NCBI GenBank assembly: GCA_030445865.1 | Contig: JASUSV010000003.1 | Location: 1 to 64,000 of the forward strand | Length of the DNA: 64,000 nucleotides | Reading direction: 5' to 3' | From: Clostridia bacterium | Lineage (GTDB): Bacteria > Bacillota > DSM-521 > Neomoorellales > Neomoorellaceae | Part shown: piece after piece, positions 1 to 7,436 of the stretch | Layout of the letters: every line of letters starts with the position of its first letter | Position numbering within the stretch: position 1 is the first letter of the stretch | Notes under the pieces: model-generated | What the model was told of the DNA's origin: nothing | Databases searched by the model: none | What the model saw: only the letters and a program-made list of their open reading frames with translations | Translations under genes and position numbers: made by a program

Positions 1-51
1 CTCTTTTTCTATAAAATTTAATAATTTAAAAAGAAGGAGCGGATACAATTT

Positions 52-720
52 ATGCAGTGGCTGGGCCATGCTAGCTTTTATTTTACCAGCCCCCAGGGGG
101 TGAGGGTGGTAACCGACCCGTACGGTCCCCAGGTTATGCCGGCGGCCCGAACCGTAGAAGCCGACCTGGTAACTGTCAGCCACGAGCATTGGGACCACAA
201 TTACCTTCAGGGGGTAACGGGGCAACCGCAAATCTGGAGGGGGCTAACTCCCGACGGCGCCGAGTGGCAGCAAGTAGGGGCGGTTTTAAAGGACGTACGG
301 GGCTACATCGTGCCTACTTATCATGACGACAGCCAGGGCAGTAAAAGGGGCAAAAATGCCGTTTTCGTGCTCGAAGTAGGCGACCTGCGGATGGCCCACC
401 TGGGCGATCTGGGCCATGTACTTACGGAAGAGCAATGTCAAAAGATCGGCAGGCTCGATGTGTTAATGATTCCCGTAGGCGGCTACTTTACCATAGGCCC
501 GGGTGAAGCCTGGAAGATAGTGGAGATGCTTAAGCCGCGCCTGGTTCTTCCTATGCATTACCTGGTGGAAGGTATGCAGGGCTTTCCCATCAGCGGCGTA
601 GATAAGTTTACAGCAGGCCGCGCCAACGTTCGCCATTTGGGAGTAGATAAGATTGATTTGCGGAGCGATAATCTGCCTGAGGAGACGGAAGTCTGGGTGC
701 TGCCGCTGGCGGGCAAGTAA
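52..720 (+). CDS. MBL-fold metal-dependent hydrolase (UlaG-like)
   Basis: A 222-residue protein with a metallo-beta-lactamase fold. The metal-binding signature SHEHWDHN lies near residues 43-50, preceded by TDPYGP, and later histidines occur in HLGDLGH and LPMHY. The length and the opening WLGHASF fit the small UlaG/RomA-like subfamily of cytosolic hydrolases, whose substrates are mostly unknown. The ATG follows AAGGAGCGG about 10 nt upstream. The stop codon TAA is directly followed by the ATG of the next gene, so the two are probably cotranscribed. The family is clear, but the substrate cannot be inferred. Confidence 0.85.
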   Translation: MQWLGHASFYFTSPQGVRVVTDPYGPQVMPAARTVEADLVTVSHEHWDHNYLQGVTGQPQIWRGLTPDGAEWQQVGAVLKDVRGYIVPTYHDDSQGSKRGKNAVFVLEVGDLRMAHLGDLGHVLTEEQCQKIGRLDVLMIPVGGYFTIGPGEAWKIVEMLKPRLVLPMHYLVEGMQGFPISGVDKFTAGRANVRHLGVDKIDLRSDNLPEETEVWVLPLAGK

Positions 721-1329
721 ATGAGGCCTTATTTGACCGTAGCGCAGGAGGCCAGGATAGAACAGAAACTCAAGCGCTCACGTTTTATAGGGCAGGTAAA
801 GGAAGTAACGTCCGAGGAGGAGGCCAGGGCCTTTATTGCTCGGGTGCAGGCGGAGCACCGCCAGGCGACTCATAATTGCTATGCCTACCGGATTGGTAGC
901 GGTAAAAATGAGATAATTTATTATAGCGATGCCGGTGAACCCCATGGGACAGCCGGTCGTCCTATTTTAGGGGCCATCCTCAGCGCCGGGGTTACCGATG
1001 TAGTTGTGGTGGTCACCAGGTACTTTGGCGGCCAGAAGCTGGGCGTGAGGGGCCTGATAGAAGCTTACGGCGGCACGGCGCAGGCCGTCCTGGCGGCGGC
1101 TGGTATCAAGGAAAAAGTGCCTGTACGTACCCTCAAGCTACGCTGTTCCTACGAACAGTTGGACCGGGTCAAAGGTTTGCTGCGCCAGTATGGTGGGAAA
1201 ATTATAGCGGGCGATTATGGCGTCTCCGCAACTCTGGAAATAGAAGTTCCGTTAGAATCTTTACCGGCACTAACGGCTGCCCTGGGAGCCATAGGAATTA
1301 TTAGCGGGCAAATAGATGCTGGCCGATAG
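721..1329 (+). CDS. YigZ/IMPACT family protein
   Basis: A 202-residue protein with the UPF0029 (IMPACT N-terminal) domain in about residues 15-125, including the conserved stretches HNCYAYRIG, DAGEPHGTAGRPIL and VTRYFGGQKLGVRGL. It ends in a DUF1949-type domain with a ferredoxin-like fold. Eukaryotic IMPACT binds GCN1 and the bacterial role is uncertain, possibly translation related. It starts immediately after the upstream MBL gene. Its 3' end overlaps the convergent cell-wall hydrolase gene by 29 bp. Confidence 0.9.
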   Translation: MRPYLTVAQEARIEQKLKRSRFIGQVKEVTSEEEARAFIARVQAEHRQATHNCYAYRIGSGKNEIIYYSDAGEPHGTAGRPILGAILSAGVTDVVVVVTRYFGGQKLGVRGLIEAYGGTAQAVLAAAGIKEKVPVRTLKLRCSYEQLDRVKGLLRQYGGKIIAGDYGVSATLEIEVPLESLPALTAALGAIGIISGQIDAGR

Positions 1330-1900
1330 AAAGGTAGGGACGGCGGGACCAGATCCAGGGACTGGTAGACCTGGCGGGATTCCAGAAGTAAAGGGCGCCG
1401 TGGCTGGGATCCCAGCCATTGAAGGCGTCGATTACCGCCAGGTAGGCTGTAGTTTTAGGGTAAACATACCAGATGCGGCCGTTGGCCACGCTTTCGAAGG
1501 CCCAGGGCTCGAAGACGACTTCGCTTACAGTTTTGGGAAAGGCGGGGTGGCGGGTGCGGTTTAGGACCACGGCGGCTACGGCTACCTGGCCGGCGTAGGG
1601 TTCGTCCCCGGCCTCAGCGGCTACCAACTGGGCGAGGAGGTAGGCATCGCTATCGCGGATGCTGGCGGGGACGCGGGGTAGGTCGCGCAGGTGGCGGGGT
1701 GGGGCCGGCGTCAGGGTGGCTCCCGGCAGCAATACAAGGAGAAGGAGGACTGCCAGCAGGGGGCCGTTCCGCCGCCATTTCATGCGGCCCAGGTATTGTC
1801 GCCAGGTTTCTGCCTGCCTCCAGATTCCTGCCTCGCGGAGGCGCCTATATAACTCCTGCGACCGGCGCCGTAATTCCCGTTTGAAATCATCTACCGTCAT
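1301..1900 (-). CDS. SleB-like cell wall hydrolase
   Basis: About 199 residues. A basic N-terminus is followed by a single membrane or signal segment (GPLLAVLLLLVLLPGA). The C-terminal Hydrolase_2 domain is of the SleB/CwlJ type, with LAQLVAAEAGDEPYAGQVAVAAVVLNR-like sequence and the conserved Glu of AEA as likely catalytic residue. SleB proteins are lytic transglycosylases for spore cortex. This copy lacks an obvious peptidoglycan-binding repeat domain, so it may act on vegetative or sporangial wall instead. The ATG at 1900 is preferred over the GTG at 1915 because GGTGGAGG sits 8 nt upstream of it. It is convergent with the YigZ gene and probably cotranscribed with cinA. Confidence 0.8.
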   Translation of the reverse strand: MTVDDFKRELRRRSQELYRRLREAGIWRQAETWRQYLGRMKWRRNGPLLAVLLLLVLLPGATLTPAPPRHLRDLPRVPASIRDSDAYLLAQLVAAEAGDEPYAGQVAVAAVVLNRTRHPAFPKTVSEVVFEPWAFESVANGRIWYVYPKTTAYLAVIDAFNGWDPSHGALYFWNPARSTSPWIWSRRPYLSIGQHLFAR

Positions 1901-1957
1901 ACGCCGTGCCTCCACCCCGGCTTTTCTTACTTTAGCGTTTCCTTTTAACCTTTGTCT

Positions 1958-3202
1958 TTATGCCTTCCTGCCGGTCAAGGCCCGCCAGAGCATATCCAGC
2001 GCGCTCTGAGTGGCCCGGTATTTAATTATTTCCCGTTCGCCGTTAAGGATCTCCTGTCGCGTTGTAAGTTTTCCCCGAAAATCTACGGCCAGGTAGACCA
2101 GGCCTACCGGTTTGGCGGGGGTTCCCCCTGCTGGCCCGGCTATGCCGGTAATACCCACGCCGATATCGCTGCCGGTCGCCAGGCGCACACCCCTGGCCAT
2201 GGCTACGGCCACTTCTTCGCTTACCGCACCGAATTTTTTTAACAGGCCTGCCTCCACGCCGAGCAGTTTTTCTTTGGCCTCATTGGCATAAGCCGTTATT
2301 CCGGCCAGAAAGAAAGAGGAGCTGCCGGGGATGTTGGTCAGCCGGTGGGCCAGGAGCCCGCCGCTGCAGGATTCGGCTACGGCCAGAGTCAGGCCCTGCC
2401 CGGTCAATAAACCGGCCACTACGCCTTCAAGGGTCTCTTCATCCGTACCGAAAATATGGTTTCCGAGGCGGTTAAAAAGTTCTTTTTCCAGGGTGGATAT
2501 TAGCTCTTGGGCGGCGGCTGGTGACGGCGCTTTAGCTGTTATCCGGAGGCTTACTTCTGAAGGTCTGGCCAGGGGGGCCAGGGTGGGATTATCCCGGTGG
2601 AGGAGATCGCGTACCATTTCCTCAACGGCGGATTCGCCCAGGCCGGTGATTTTAATTACGCGCGAGAGGATGACCTGTTGGCCCGCGCCTAAGGCTTCCA
2701 GCAGGGGCAGAAGCTTTTCCTCAAGCATGGGCCGGAATTCGTGGGGCGGCCCCGGTAAAAGGGCGTAATATTTGCCATCATGGCATAAAAAAACGCCAGG
2801 AGCCGTACCGTACGGATTAGGAAGGGAGCGCCCGCCTTTGGGAATGAGGGCCTGTTTGAGATTGGCCGGGAGCAGCGGCCGCCGGCGGCTCCGGAAAAAG
2901 GCTTCGATACTGGTTCTAGCCTCGGGATCTTCTTCTAAGGGCAGTCCTAGGGCGATGGCCAGGGCTTCACGGGAAAGGTCGTCTTCGGTGGGACCCAGCC
3001 CGCCGCACACGATGATCAGGTCGGCGCGTTCCCGCGCTGTTTTAATGGCCGCCGCGATGCGCTCTAAGTTATCGCCTACCGTTACCTGGTGGTAGAGGTC
3101 AATGCCGGCGGCGGCCAATTTTTGCCCTAATAGGGCGGCGTTGGTGTTCACGATCTGCCCCAGGAGGAGTTCGGTCCCGGTGAAAATAGCTTCGGCGCGC
3201 AT
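1958..3202 (-). CDS. cinA: CinA, competence/damage-inducible protein
   Basis: About 414 residues, the usual length for full CinA. The N-terminal MoCF-like (COG1058) domain begins MRAEAIFTGTELLLGQIVNT and includes GGLGPTEDD. The C-terminal CinA/PncC domain contains AESCSGGLLAHRLTNIPGSS and GITGIAGPAGG, the nicotinamide-mononucleotide deamidase region. Its known roles are NMN deamidation and pyrophosphatase activity, with a link to competence. The start at 3202 is chosen because AAGGGGGG lies just upstream. An ATG at 3223 overlapping the preceding stop is the alternative. Confidence 0.93.
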   Translation of the reverse strand: MRAEAIFTGTELLLGQIVNTNAALLGQKLAAAGIDLYHQVTVGDNLERIAAAIKTARERADLIIVCGGLGPTEDDLSREALAIALGLPLEEDPEARTSIEAFFRSRRRPLLPANLKQALIPKGGRSLPNPYGTAPGVFLCHDGKYYALLPGPPHEFRPMLEEKLLPLLEALGAGQQVILSRVIKITGLGESAVEEMVRDLLHRDNPTLAPLARPSEVSLRITAKAPSPAAAQELISTLEKELFNRLGNHIFGTDEETLEGVVAGLLTGQGLTLAVAESCSGGLLAHRLTNIPGSSSFFLAGITAYANEAKEKLLGVEAGLLKKFGAVSEEVAVAMARGVRLATGSDIGVGITGIAGPAGGTPAKPVGLVYLAVDFRGKLTTRQEILNGEREIIKYRATQSALDMLWRALTGRKA

Positions 3203-3219
3203 GCGGCTGCCCCCCTTTA

Positions 3220-3351
3220 TCATTTATGGGTGGTCTCCGTCTGGCCGACGCCGGGATCATGGCTGCTGGCGCCGAGGTTATTGATTGCGTTGACGGCGAA
3301 GCCCAAGAGCAGCCAGGCGCATAAAAGCAGGATAAGATAAACTTTTTTCAC
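3220..3351 (-). CDS. Small single-pass membrane protein, unknown function
   Basis: A 43-residue open frame starting at GTG with GGGGGTGA four nt upstream. It opens VKKVYLILLLCAWLLLGFAV, one hydrophobic helix, followed by a short polar tail ending in TTHK. A longer in-frame version upstream lacks a better ribosome site. The gene ends just before cinA and is probably the first gene of the minus-strand unit. No family is recognised. The clear RBS and the position make it plausible as a real small protein. Confidence 0.5.
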   Translation of the reverse strand: MKKVYLILLLCAWLLLGFAVNAINNLGASSHDPGVGQTETTHK

Positions 3352-3393
3352 TTTTTCACCCCCAGCGTCCAGTATAGCAGGGCTAAATTGGGG

Positions 3394-3423
3394 TTGCAAC
3401 TTTTTTAAATAAAGGAATATAAT
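3394..3423 (+). promoter_or_regulatory. Sigma-A promoter of htrA
   Basis: TTGCAA at 3394-3399 and a perfect TATAAT at 3418-3423, separated by 18 bp. It lies 40 bp upstream of the HtrA start codon in the divergent intergenic region. This is sequence inference only. Confidence 0.7.
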
Positions 3424-3463
3424 GAAAGCCAAACAAAAACCTTAATCTGGAGGCTAGAGAAAA

Positions 3464-4654
3464 ATGTACTGGCAGGAAAGTAAAAAGCGGCCAGTAGGGT
3501 TAATTGTTATATTGGTCCTGGTAGTTTTCCTGGCCGGCATGATTACCATGGGCGCTTTAAGCGGGGGAGAAAAGGCTCCGCCGCTATATGCTACCGGGAG
3601 TAATCAAGCTGCGGGCATTACTGGAAAAGCGCCGGCATCGCCCGAGGCTCCCCCCGGCCTGGGGCCGGAAACTATTGCCGACATCGTGGATGCCGCCGGG
3701 CCGGCAGTAGTACGCATCGACACCGTCGTAGAAAACCGTGAAAACCTGCCGCCCTTTTTTAACGACCCCTTCTTCCGCTACTTCTTCGGCGACGAATTCC
3801 GCCTGCCTCCCCAAGAGCGGCGCGGCCTCGGCTCCGGTTTCATCATCAGCTCGGACGGTTATATTCTTACTAACGAGCATGTAGTCAACGGCGCTAAAGA
3901 AGTTAAAGTCACCGTAGTCGGTTTTGAGCAGCCTTTTAAGGCCAAAGTTGTAGGCGCTGATTATGACCTAGACCTGGCGGTCCTAAAAATCGAGGCCGGC
4001 AAGCCCTTGCCTTTTCTTAAACTTGGCGACGCCGATAAGTTGCGGGTCGGTGAATGGGTGATCGCCATCGGTAACCCCGGCGGTTTAGATCATACCGTCA
4101 CGGTAGGCGTCATCAGCGCTAAAGGCCGCCCAATCCAGATTGAAGACCGTCACTACGAAAATCTTTTACAGACCGACGCCTCCATTAACCCCGGCAACAG
4201 CGGCGGCCCGCTTTTAAACCTTAAAGGCGAAGTTATCGGCATCAATACTGCCGTAAACGCCGCCGCCCAGGGCATCGGTTTTGCCATCCCCAGCAGCACC
4301 GTACAGCCGGTGCTAAACGACTTAATGACCAAGGGCGAGATTACCAGGCCCTGGCTGGGTGTCTGGCTTCAGGACGTAACGCCGGAGGTGGCCGATTTCC
4401 TGGGTTTAGATAAGGCCGAGGGCGCCCTTATCTATAACATCGAACCTAATTCCCCGGCGGCCAAAGCGGGCTTAAAGCGCGGAGATGTAATCCTCAAGGT
4501 TGACGGCCAGGCCGTAAAATCGGCCAACGACCTGGTAAAACTGGTGCAGAGCAGGCAGGTAGGCCAGCAAATCAGGCTCCAATTTATACGTTTAGGTCAA
4601 AAAAGGGAAGTTAGCGTCACTTTGGCTGCCAAGCCAAACCGTGCTAGGAAGTAA
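3464..4654 (+). CDS. htrA: HtrA/DegP-family serine protease
   Basis: A 396-residue membrane-anchored quality-control protease. One N-terminal transmembrane helix spans about residues 12-31. A trypsin-like domain follows with the triad His139 (TNEHVV), Asp170 (DLDLAVLKI) and Ser246 (GNSGGPL). A single PDZ domain lies near residues 290-385 (AGLKRGDVILKVDGQ). The order matches Firmicute HtrA/YyxA, which degrades misfolded exported proteins. The active site should face outside the membrane. The gene has its own sigma-A promoter and a strong intrinsic terminator, so it appears to be monocistronic. Confidence 0.95.
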   Translation: MYWQESKKRPVGLIVILVLVVFLAGMITMGALSGGEKAPPLYATGSNQAAGITGKAPASPEAPPGLGPETIADIVDAAGPAVVRIDTVVENRENLPPFFNDPFFRYFFGDEFRLPPQERRGLGSGFIISSDGYILTNEHVVNGAKEVKVTVVGFEQPFKAKVVGADYDLDLAVLKIEAGKPLPFLKLGDADKLRVGEWVIAIGNPGGLDHTVTVGVISAKGRPIQIEDRHYENLLQTDASINPGNSGGPLLNLKGEVIGINTAVNAAAQGIGFAIPSSTVQPVLNDLMTKGEITRPWLGVWLQDVTPEVADFLGLDKAEGALIYNIEPNSPAAKAGLKRGDVILKVDGQAVKSANDLVKLVQSRQVGQQIRLQFIRLGQKREVSVTLAAKPNRARK

Positions 4655-4679
4655 GGAAACTTAAGAAGCAAATTTTTTC

Positions 4680-4707
4680 AACCTCGTCCTGAGGACGAGG
4701 TTTTTTT
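4680..4707 (+). terminator. Intrinsic terminator after htrA
   Basis: A perfect 9-bp stem, ACCTCGTCC (4681-4689) with GGACGAGGT (4693-4701), a three-base TGA loop and a following run of seven T. It lies 25 bp after the htrA stop codon. Confidence 0.92.
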
Positions 4708-4784
4708 GTGCAGGATTTTGGCTAAGGGTGACGAAATATGATAATTGGCCAAGCTCGATTTTATCAGGCGGTATAAATCTGCAT

Positions 4785-6140
4785 ATGGTAAACAAAGTCT
4801 TGCTAATCTTAACACTGGTTTTGAGTCTGGGCCTGGCTTTTTTCTTTTTCCGCCCTGCTTTCATGCCGGGTACAGGTTCGGAACCAGGCCGGAAAGATGG
4901 ATTCCGTGCCCCCCCTTATCCCGAATACCGCATTGAGGCCCGCTATGATCCTCGTTCCGGATTAATCGAGGGCAAACTAAATTTAACTTACCCCAACCCT
5001 TATACTTTTTCTTTAAAGGAACTCCAGTTTAATCTCCCGGCAAAAGCCCTGGCAACCGGCGCCGAAATTAAAATTGAGGCGGGCAATTTTCAGGGCCGCC
5101 GTGTTGAATATATTACTACCGGAGATAAACTGCTTTTCCTCCTCGACCCCCCTCTTAGACCCCAGGAGACTGCCGAGGTGAATATAGAATTTCACACCAA
5201 AGTGCCCGAAGTGGCCGCCCGCCTAGGTAGATTTCGGGGAGCAAACATGCTCGCCGGCTGGTACCCCATTTTGGCGCCGCGGACCGGAGGAACGTGGCAG
5301 GGAGTAGTTATGGATCGAGGCTTCGGAGACCCCTATTTTGCCGATGCCGCTTTTTACCGGGTTAAACTTATCTTGCCCACAGGCTATAAAGTAATTGCCG
5401 GGGGTAGGGCCGTGGATGTCCGCGCCGAAGGCCGGGATCAGGTGTGGCACTTTACCGGCGAGCAACCCCTTCGGGAATTTAGCTTTGCGGCCGGCCCCGG
5501 CTGGCGTTATATTTTCGGCCCCCCCGGCAAGGTAGAGCTGGTGCTGGCAGGGGACGAGGGGGCGGGCGTAGCTGTACAAGAGGGAATTATCTTGGCCACG
5601 GCAGCCCGGGCTCTGGACTTCTTTCAAGAAAAATTCGGCCCCTACCCCTACTCCTATTTTCACATCGCCCTGGTCCCTCTGGCCGAACTAGCCGGCATGG
5701 AATACCCCGGGCTTATATTCATCAGCACTTTGGCCGACTTTAGCCCTTCGGTTGTAGTTCATGAAGTGGCCCACCAGTGGTGGTATAACCTGGTGGGCAC
5801 CGATCAGGTTAACGAGCCGTGGATGGACGAAGGGCTGGCCGAATACTCTACCCTCTTATTTTATCGCTACCACGACCCCTCTCTCTACCGGCAGAGGCTG
5901 TCAGCAGCTGAAGGAATGGCGGCGGACCCAATGTTTATGGACCGCACCTTAAAAGACTATCCCACAGCTTTGGCCTACCGGCAAGGGGTTTACGCTGGCG
6001 GCAGGTCTTTCTGGTTGGAACTTGAGAAGAAGATTGGGGAAGAAAAGCTGTTGGCTTTTTTATCCCGGTTGCGCCGGGATTACTTGTTTCGGCGTTTACA
6101 AAAAGAGGATTTGTTGCGGGAACTTAAAAGTATCGAATAA
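4785..6140 (+). CDS. M1-family zinc metallopeptidase, membrane-anchored
   Basis: About 451 residues from this ATG. An N-terminal hydrophobic anchor (VLLILTLVLSLGLAFFFF) is followed by a beta-rich domain. The gluzincin site HEVAHQWW is at residues 326-330, and the third zinc ligand is the Glu of MDEGLAEY, 18 residues after the second His. The usual aminopeptidase-N GAMEN motif appears as AGMEYPG, so exopeptidase specificity is uncertain. The C-terminal helical domain is short. The upstream in-frame ATG at 4728 would add 19 residues ahead of the hydrophobic segment and has no better RBS. Confidence 0.85.
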   Translation: MVNKVLLILTLVLSLGLAFFFFRPAFMPGTGSEPGRKDGFRAPPYPEYRIEARYDPRSGLIEGKLNLTYPNPYTFSLKELQFNLPAKALATGAEIKIEAGNFQGRRVEYITTGDKLLFLLDPPLRPQETAEVNIEFHTKVPEVAARLGRFRGANMLAGWYPILAPRTGGTWQGVVMDRGFGDPYFADAAFYRVKLILPTGYKVIAGGRAVDVRAEGRDQVWHFTGEQPLREFSFAAGPGWRYIFGPPGKVELVLAGDEGAGVAVQEGIILATAARALDFFQEKFGPYPYSYFHIALVPLAELAGMEYPGLIFISTLADFSPSVVVHEVAHQWWYNLVGTDQVNEPWMDEGLAEYSTLLFYRYHDPSLYRQRLSAAEGMAADPMFMDRTLKDYPTALAYRQGVYAGGRSFWLELEKKIGEEKLLAFLSRLRRDYLFRRLQKEDLLRELKSIE

Positions 6141-6181
6141 CGTCTACTTATTAAGAAATATCGGGAGAGGCGCCGGGAAAA

Positions 6182-7243
6182 ATGCACGCAGCGGCCAGGG
6201 CCATCTGCGCTTATTTATCGTGGTATGTTTTTTGGCGGGTAGAACAATATCTAGCGCTGGCTTGTATACTTTTTATTGTGGTTGTTGTACCCGGTGAAAC
6301 CAGATTGGCTGCCGGAAAAGCGGAGGCCCCGGCAGACACCGGTTTTCCAGGCTTTTCGCAGGCAGAGACCGCCCCGGAACCTTCCGCGCCAGAACCCGAA
6401 GTATTGCCGGCCAAAAGGTTTACCGCCGGGGATTTTGTCGGAAGCGATCCCGGACCGGGCCACCGGCTATTGCCGGCCAGGGATTTTACCGCCGAGAGCG
6501 TTGCCGGCACGGACCCGGCACCGGGCTTCCGGGCATTACCCATCGGTCCGCCAGGTGTATTAAATCCTCCGGAATACCCGCCTGAGCCGAAAGGCAAGAA
6601 GGGGGCCGCCCTCTCCCAGAGTACCCCGTTACGATCTGGTTCGCGGGCCGGCAGGATGGTGGCCCTGACGTTTGATGACGGCCCTTTCCCCATGTGGACG
6701 GAAAAATATATGCAGGTCCTGGCCAGGGAAAAAGTAAACGCCACCTTTTTCCTGGTAGGCAGCCAGGTTAAAGAGCATCCGGAGCTGGCTTCGGCGCTTG
6801 TAAGTGCCGGGCATGAAGTCGCCAGCCATTCCTGGAGGCACGCCCGCCTGGCCAGAATGAAAAAAGAAGACGAGGTTGTCTCCGACCTCAGGGAAGCAAA
6901 TACGGCCCTCGAGAAGGCTACCGGTAAACCGGTGAAGCTCTTCCGGCCCCCCTACGGCGACTGGAATCCCGCCTTGTTGCAGCTTGCCAACGGCCTAGGG
7001 CTCAAAGTAGTCACCTGGAACGTCGACCCCCGCGACTGGACCAACCCCGAAAGGGGAAAATTGGTGGGTCATATCCTGGAAAAAACGGAGCCCGGCAGCA
7101 TCATCGTCCTGCACGAAGGGCGCCCTAACACCCTGGCGGCGCTTCCGGAGATTATCGCCGGTTTACGGCGTAAAGGATTGGAGCTAGTTACTATTTCCAG
7201 TCTTATTTCTTCCAAGGAAAACGAGGAAAATATTGCAAAATAA
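6182..7243 (+). CDS. Polysaccharide deacetylase (NodB domain) with a repeat linker
   Basis: 353 residues. An N-terminal hydrophobic segment near residues 20-38 is followed by a Pro/Ala-rich linker to about residue 155 and then a NodB homology domain. The metal and catalytic motifs are TFDDGP (about residues 163-168), SHSWRHA, RPPYGDWN, NVDPRDW and IIVLHEG. It belongs to the family that removes acetyl groups from peptidoglycan or chitin-like sugars (PdaA/PgdA type). The linker holds two imperfect copies of a unit that begins LPA(K/R) and contains FTA. The stop codon overlaps the -35 region of the following promoter. Confidence 0.88.
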   Translation: MHAAARAICAYLSWYVFWRVEQYLALACILFIVVVVPGETRLAAGKAEAPADTGFPGFSQAETAPEPSAPEPEVLPAKRFTAGDFVGSDPGPGHRLLPARDFTAESVAGTDPAPGFRALPIGPPGVLNPPEYPPEPKGKKGAALSQSTPLRSGSRAGRMVALTFDDGPFPMWTEKYMQVLAREKVNATFFLVGSQVKEHPELASALVSAGHEVASHSWRHARLARMKKEDEVVSDLREANTALEKATGKPVKLFRPPYGDWNPALLQLANGLGLKVVTWNVDPRDWTNPERGKLVGHILEKTEPGSIIVLHEGRPNTLAALPEIIAGLRRKGLELVTISSLISSKENEENIAK

Positions 7244-7262
7244 CGGGTAGTTGAGTTATAAT
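7233..7262 (+). promoter_or_regulatory. Sigma-A promoter of the MCP/chemotaxis unit
   Basis: TTGCAA (7233-7238), an 18-bp spacer and a perfect TATAAT (7257-7262). The predicted start of transcription near 7269 lies about 15 nt before the riboswitch aptamer, which fits a riboswitch-controlled leader. Confidence 0.7.
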
Positions 7263-7282
7263 TTTGTCAAAAAGTAAAGAAC

Positions 7283-7378
7283 AACCCCGAAAAAGGCAAA
7301 CCCGTCGAAAGGCGGGGGCGCAAAACTAAAGGGTCTAAAGCTGTTATTAACAGCCAGGACAGCCAGTTGCCGCGGGTG
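7283..7378 (+). ncRNA. Cyclic-di-GMP-I (GEMM-I) riboswitch
   Basis: The sequence carries the GEMM-I hallmarks in order: AAAGGCAAACC (7292 onward), a GAAA-capped stem (CGTC GAAA GGCG), GGCGCAAAAC, GGGTCTAAAG, then CAGGACAGCCAG and TTGCCG. Short complementary ends (CCCG at 7286-7289 and CGGG at 7372-7375) could close P1. GEMM-I RNAs bind c-di-GMP and commonly precede chemotaxis and motility genes, as here. The exact boundaries are estimated. Confidence 0.85.
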
Positions 7379-7382
7379 GCCG

Positions 7383-7420
7383 GGGTCTACTCAAGGGTAG
7401 GCCCTTTAAATTTACTTTTT
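7383..7420 (+). terminator. Riboswitch expression-platform terminator
   Basis: Stem GGGTCTAC (7383-7390) with GTAGGCCC (7397-7404), eight pairs including one G-T, followed by a T-rich tail (TTTAAATTTACTTTTT). The aptamer segment AGGGTCTA (7330-7337) repeats the 5' arm and could pair with TAGGCCCT (7398-7405). This would give mutually exclusive folds, with ligand binding predicted to favour termination. Confidence 0.65.
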
Positions 7421-7436
7421 AAGGAGGAGAGATGGG

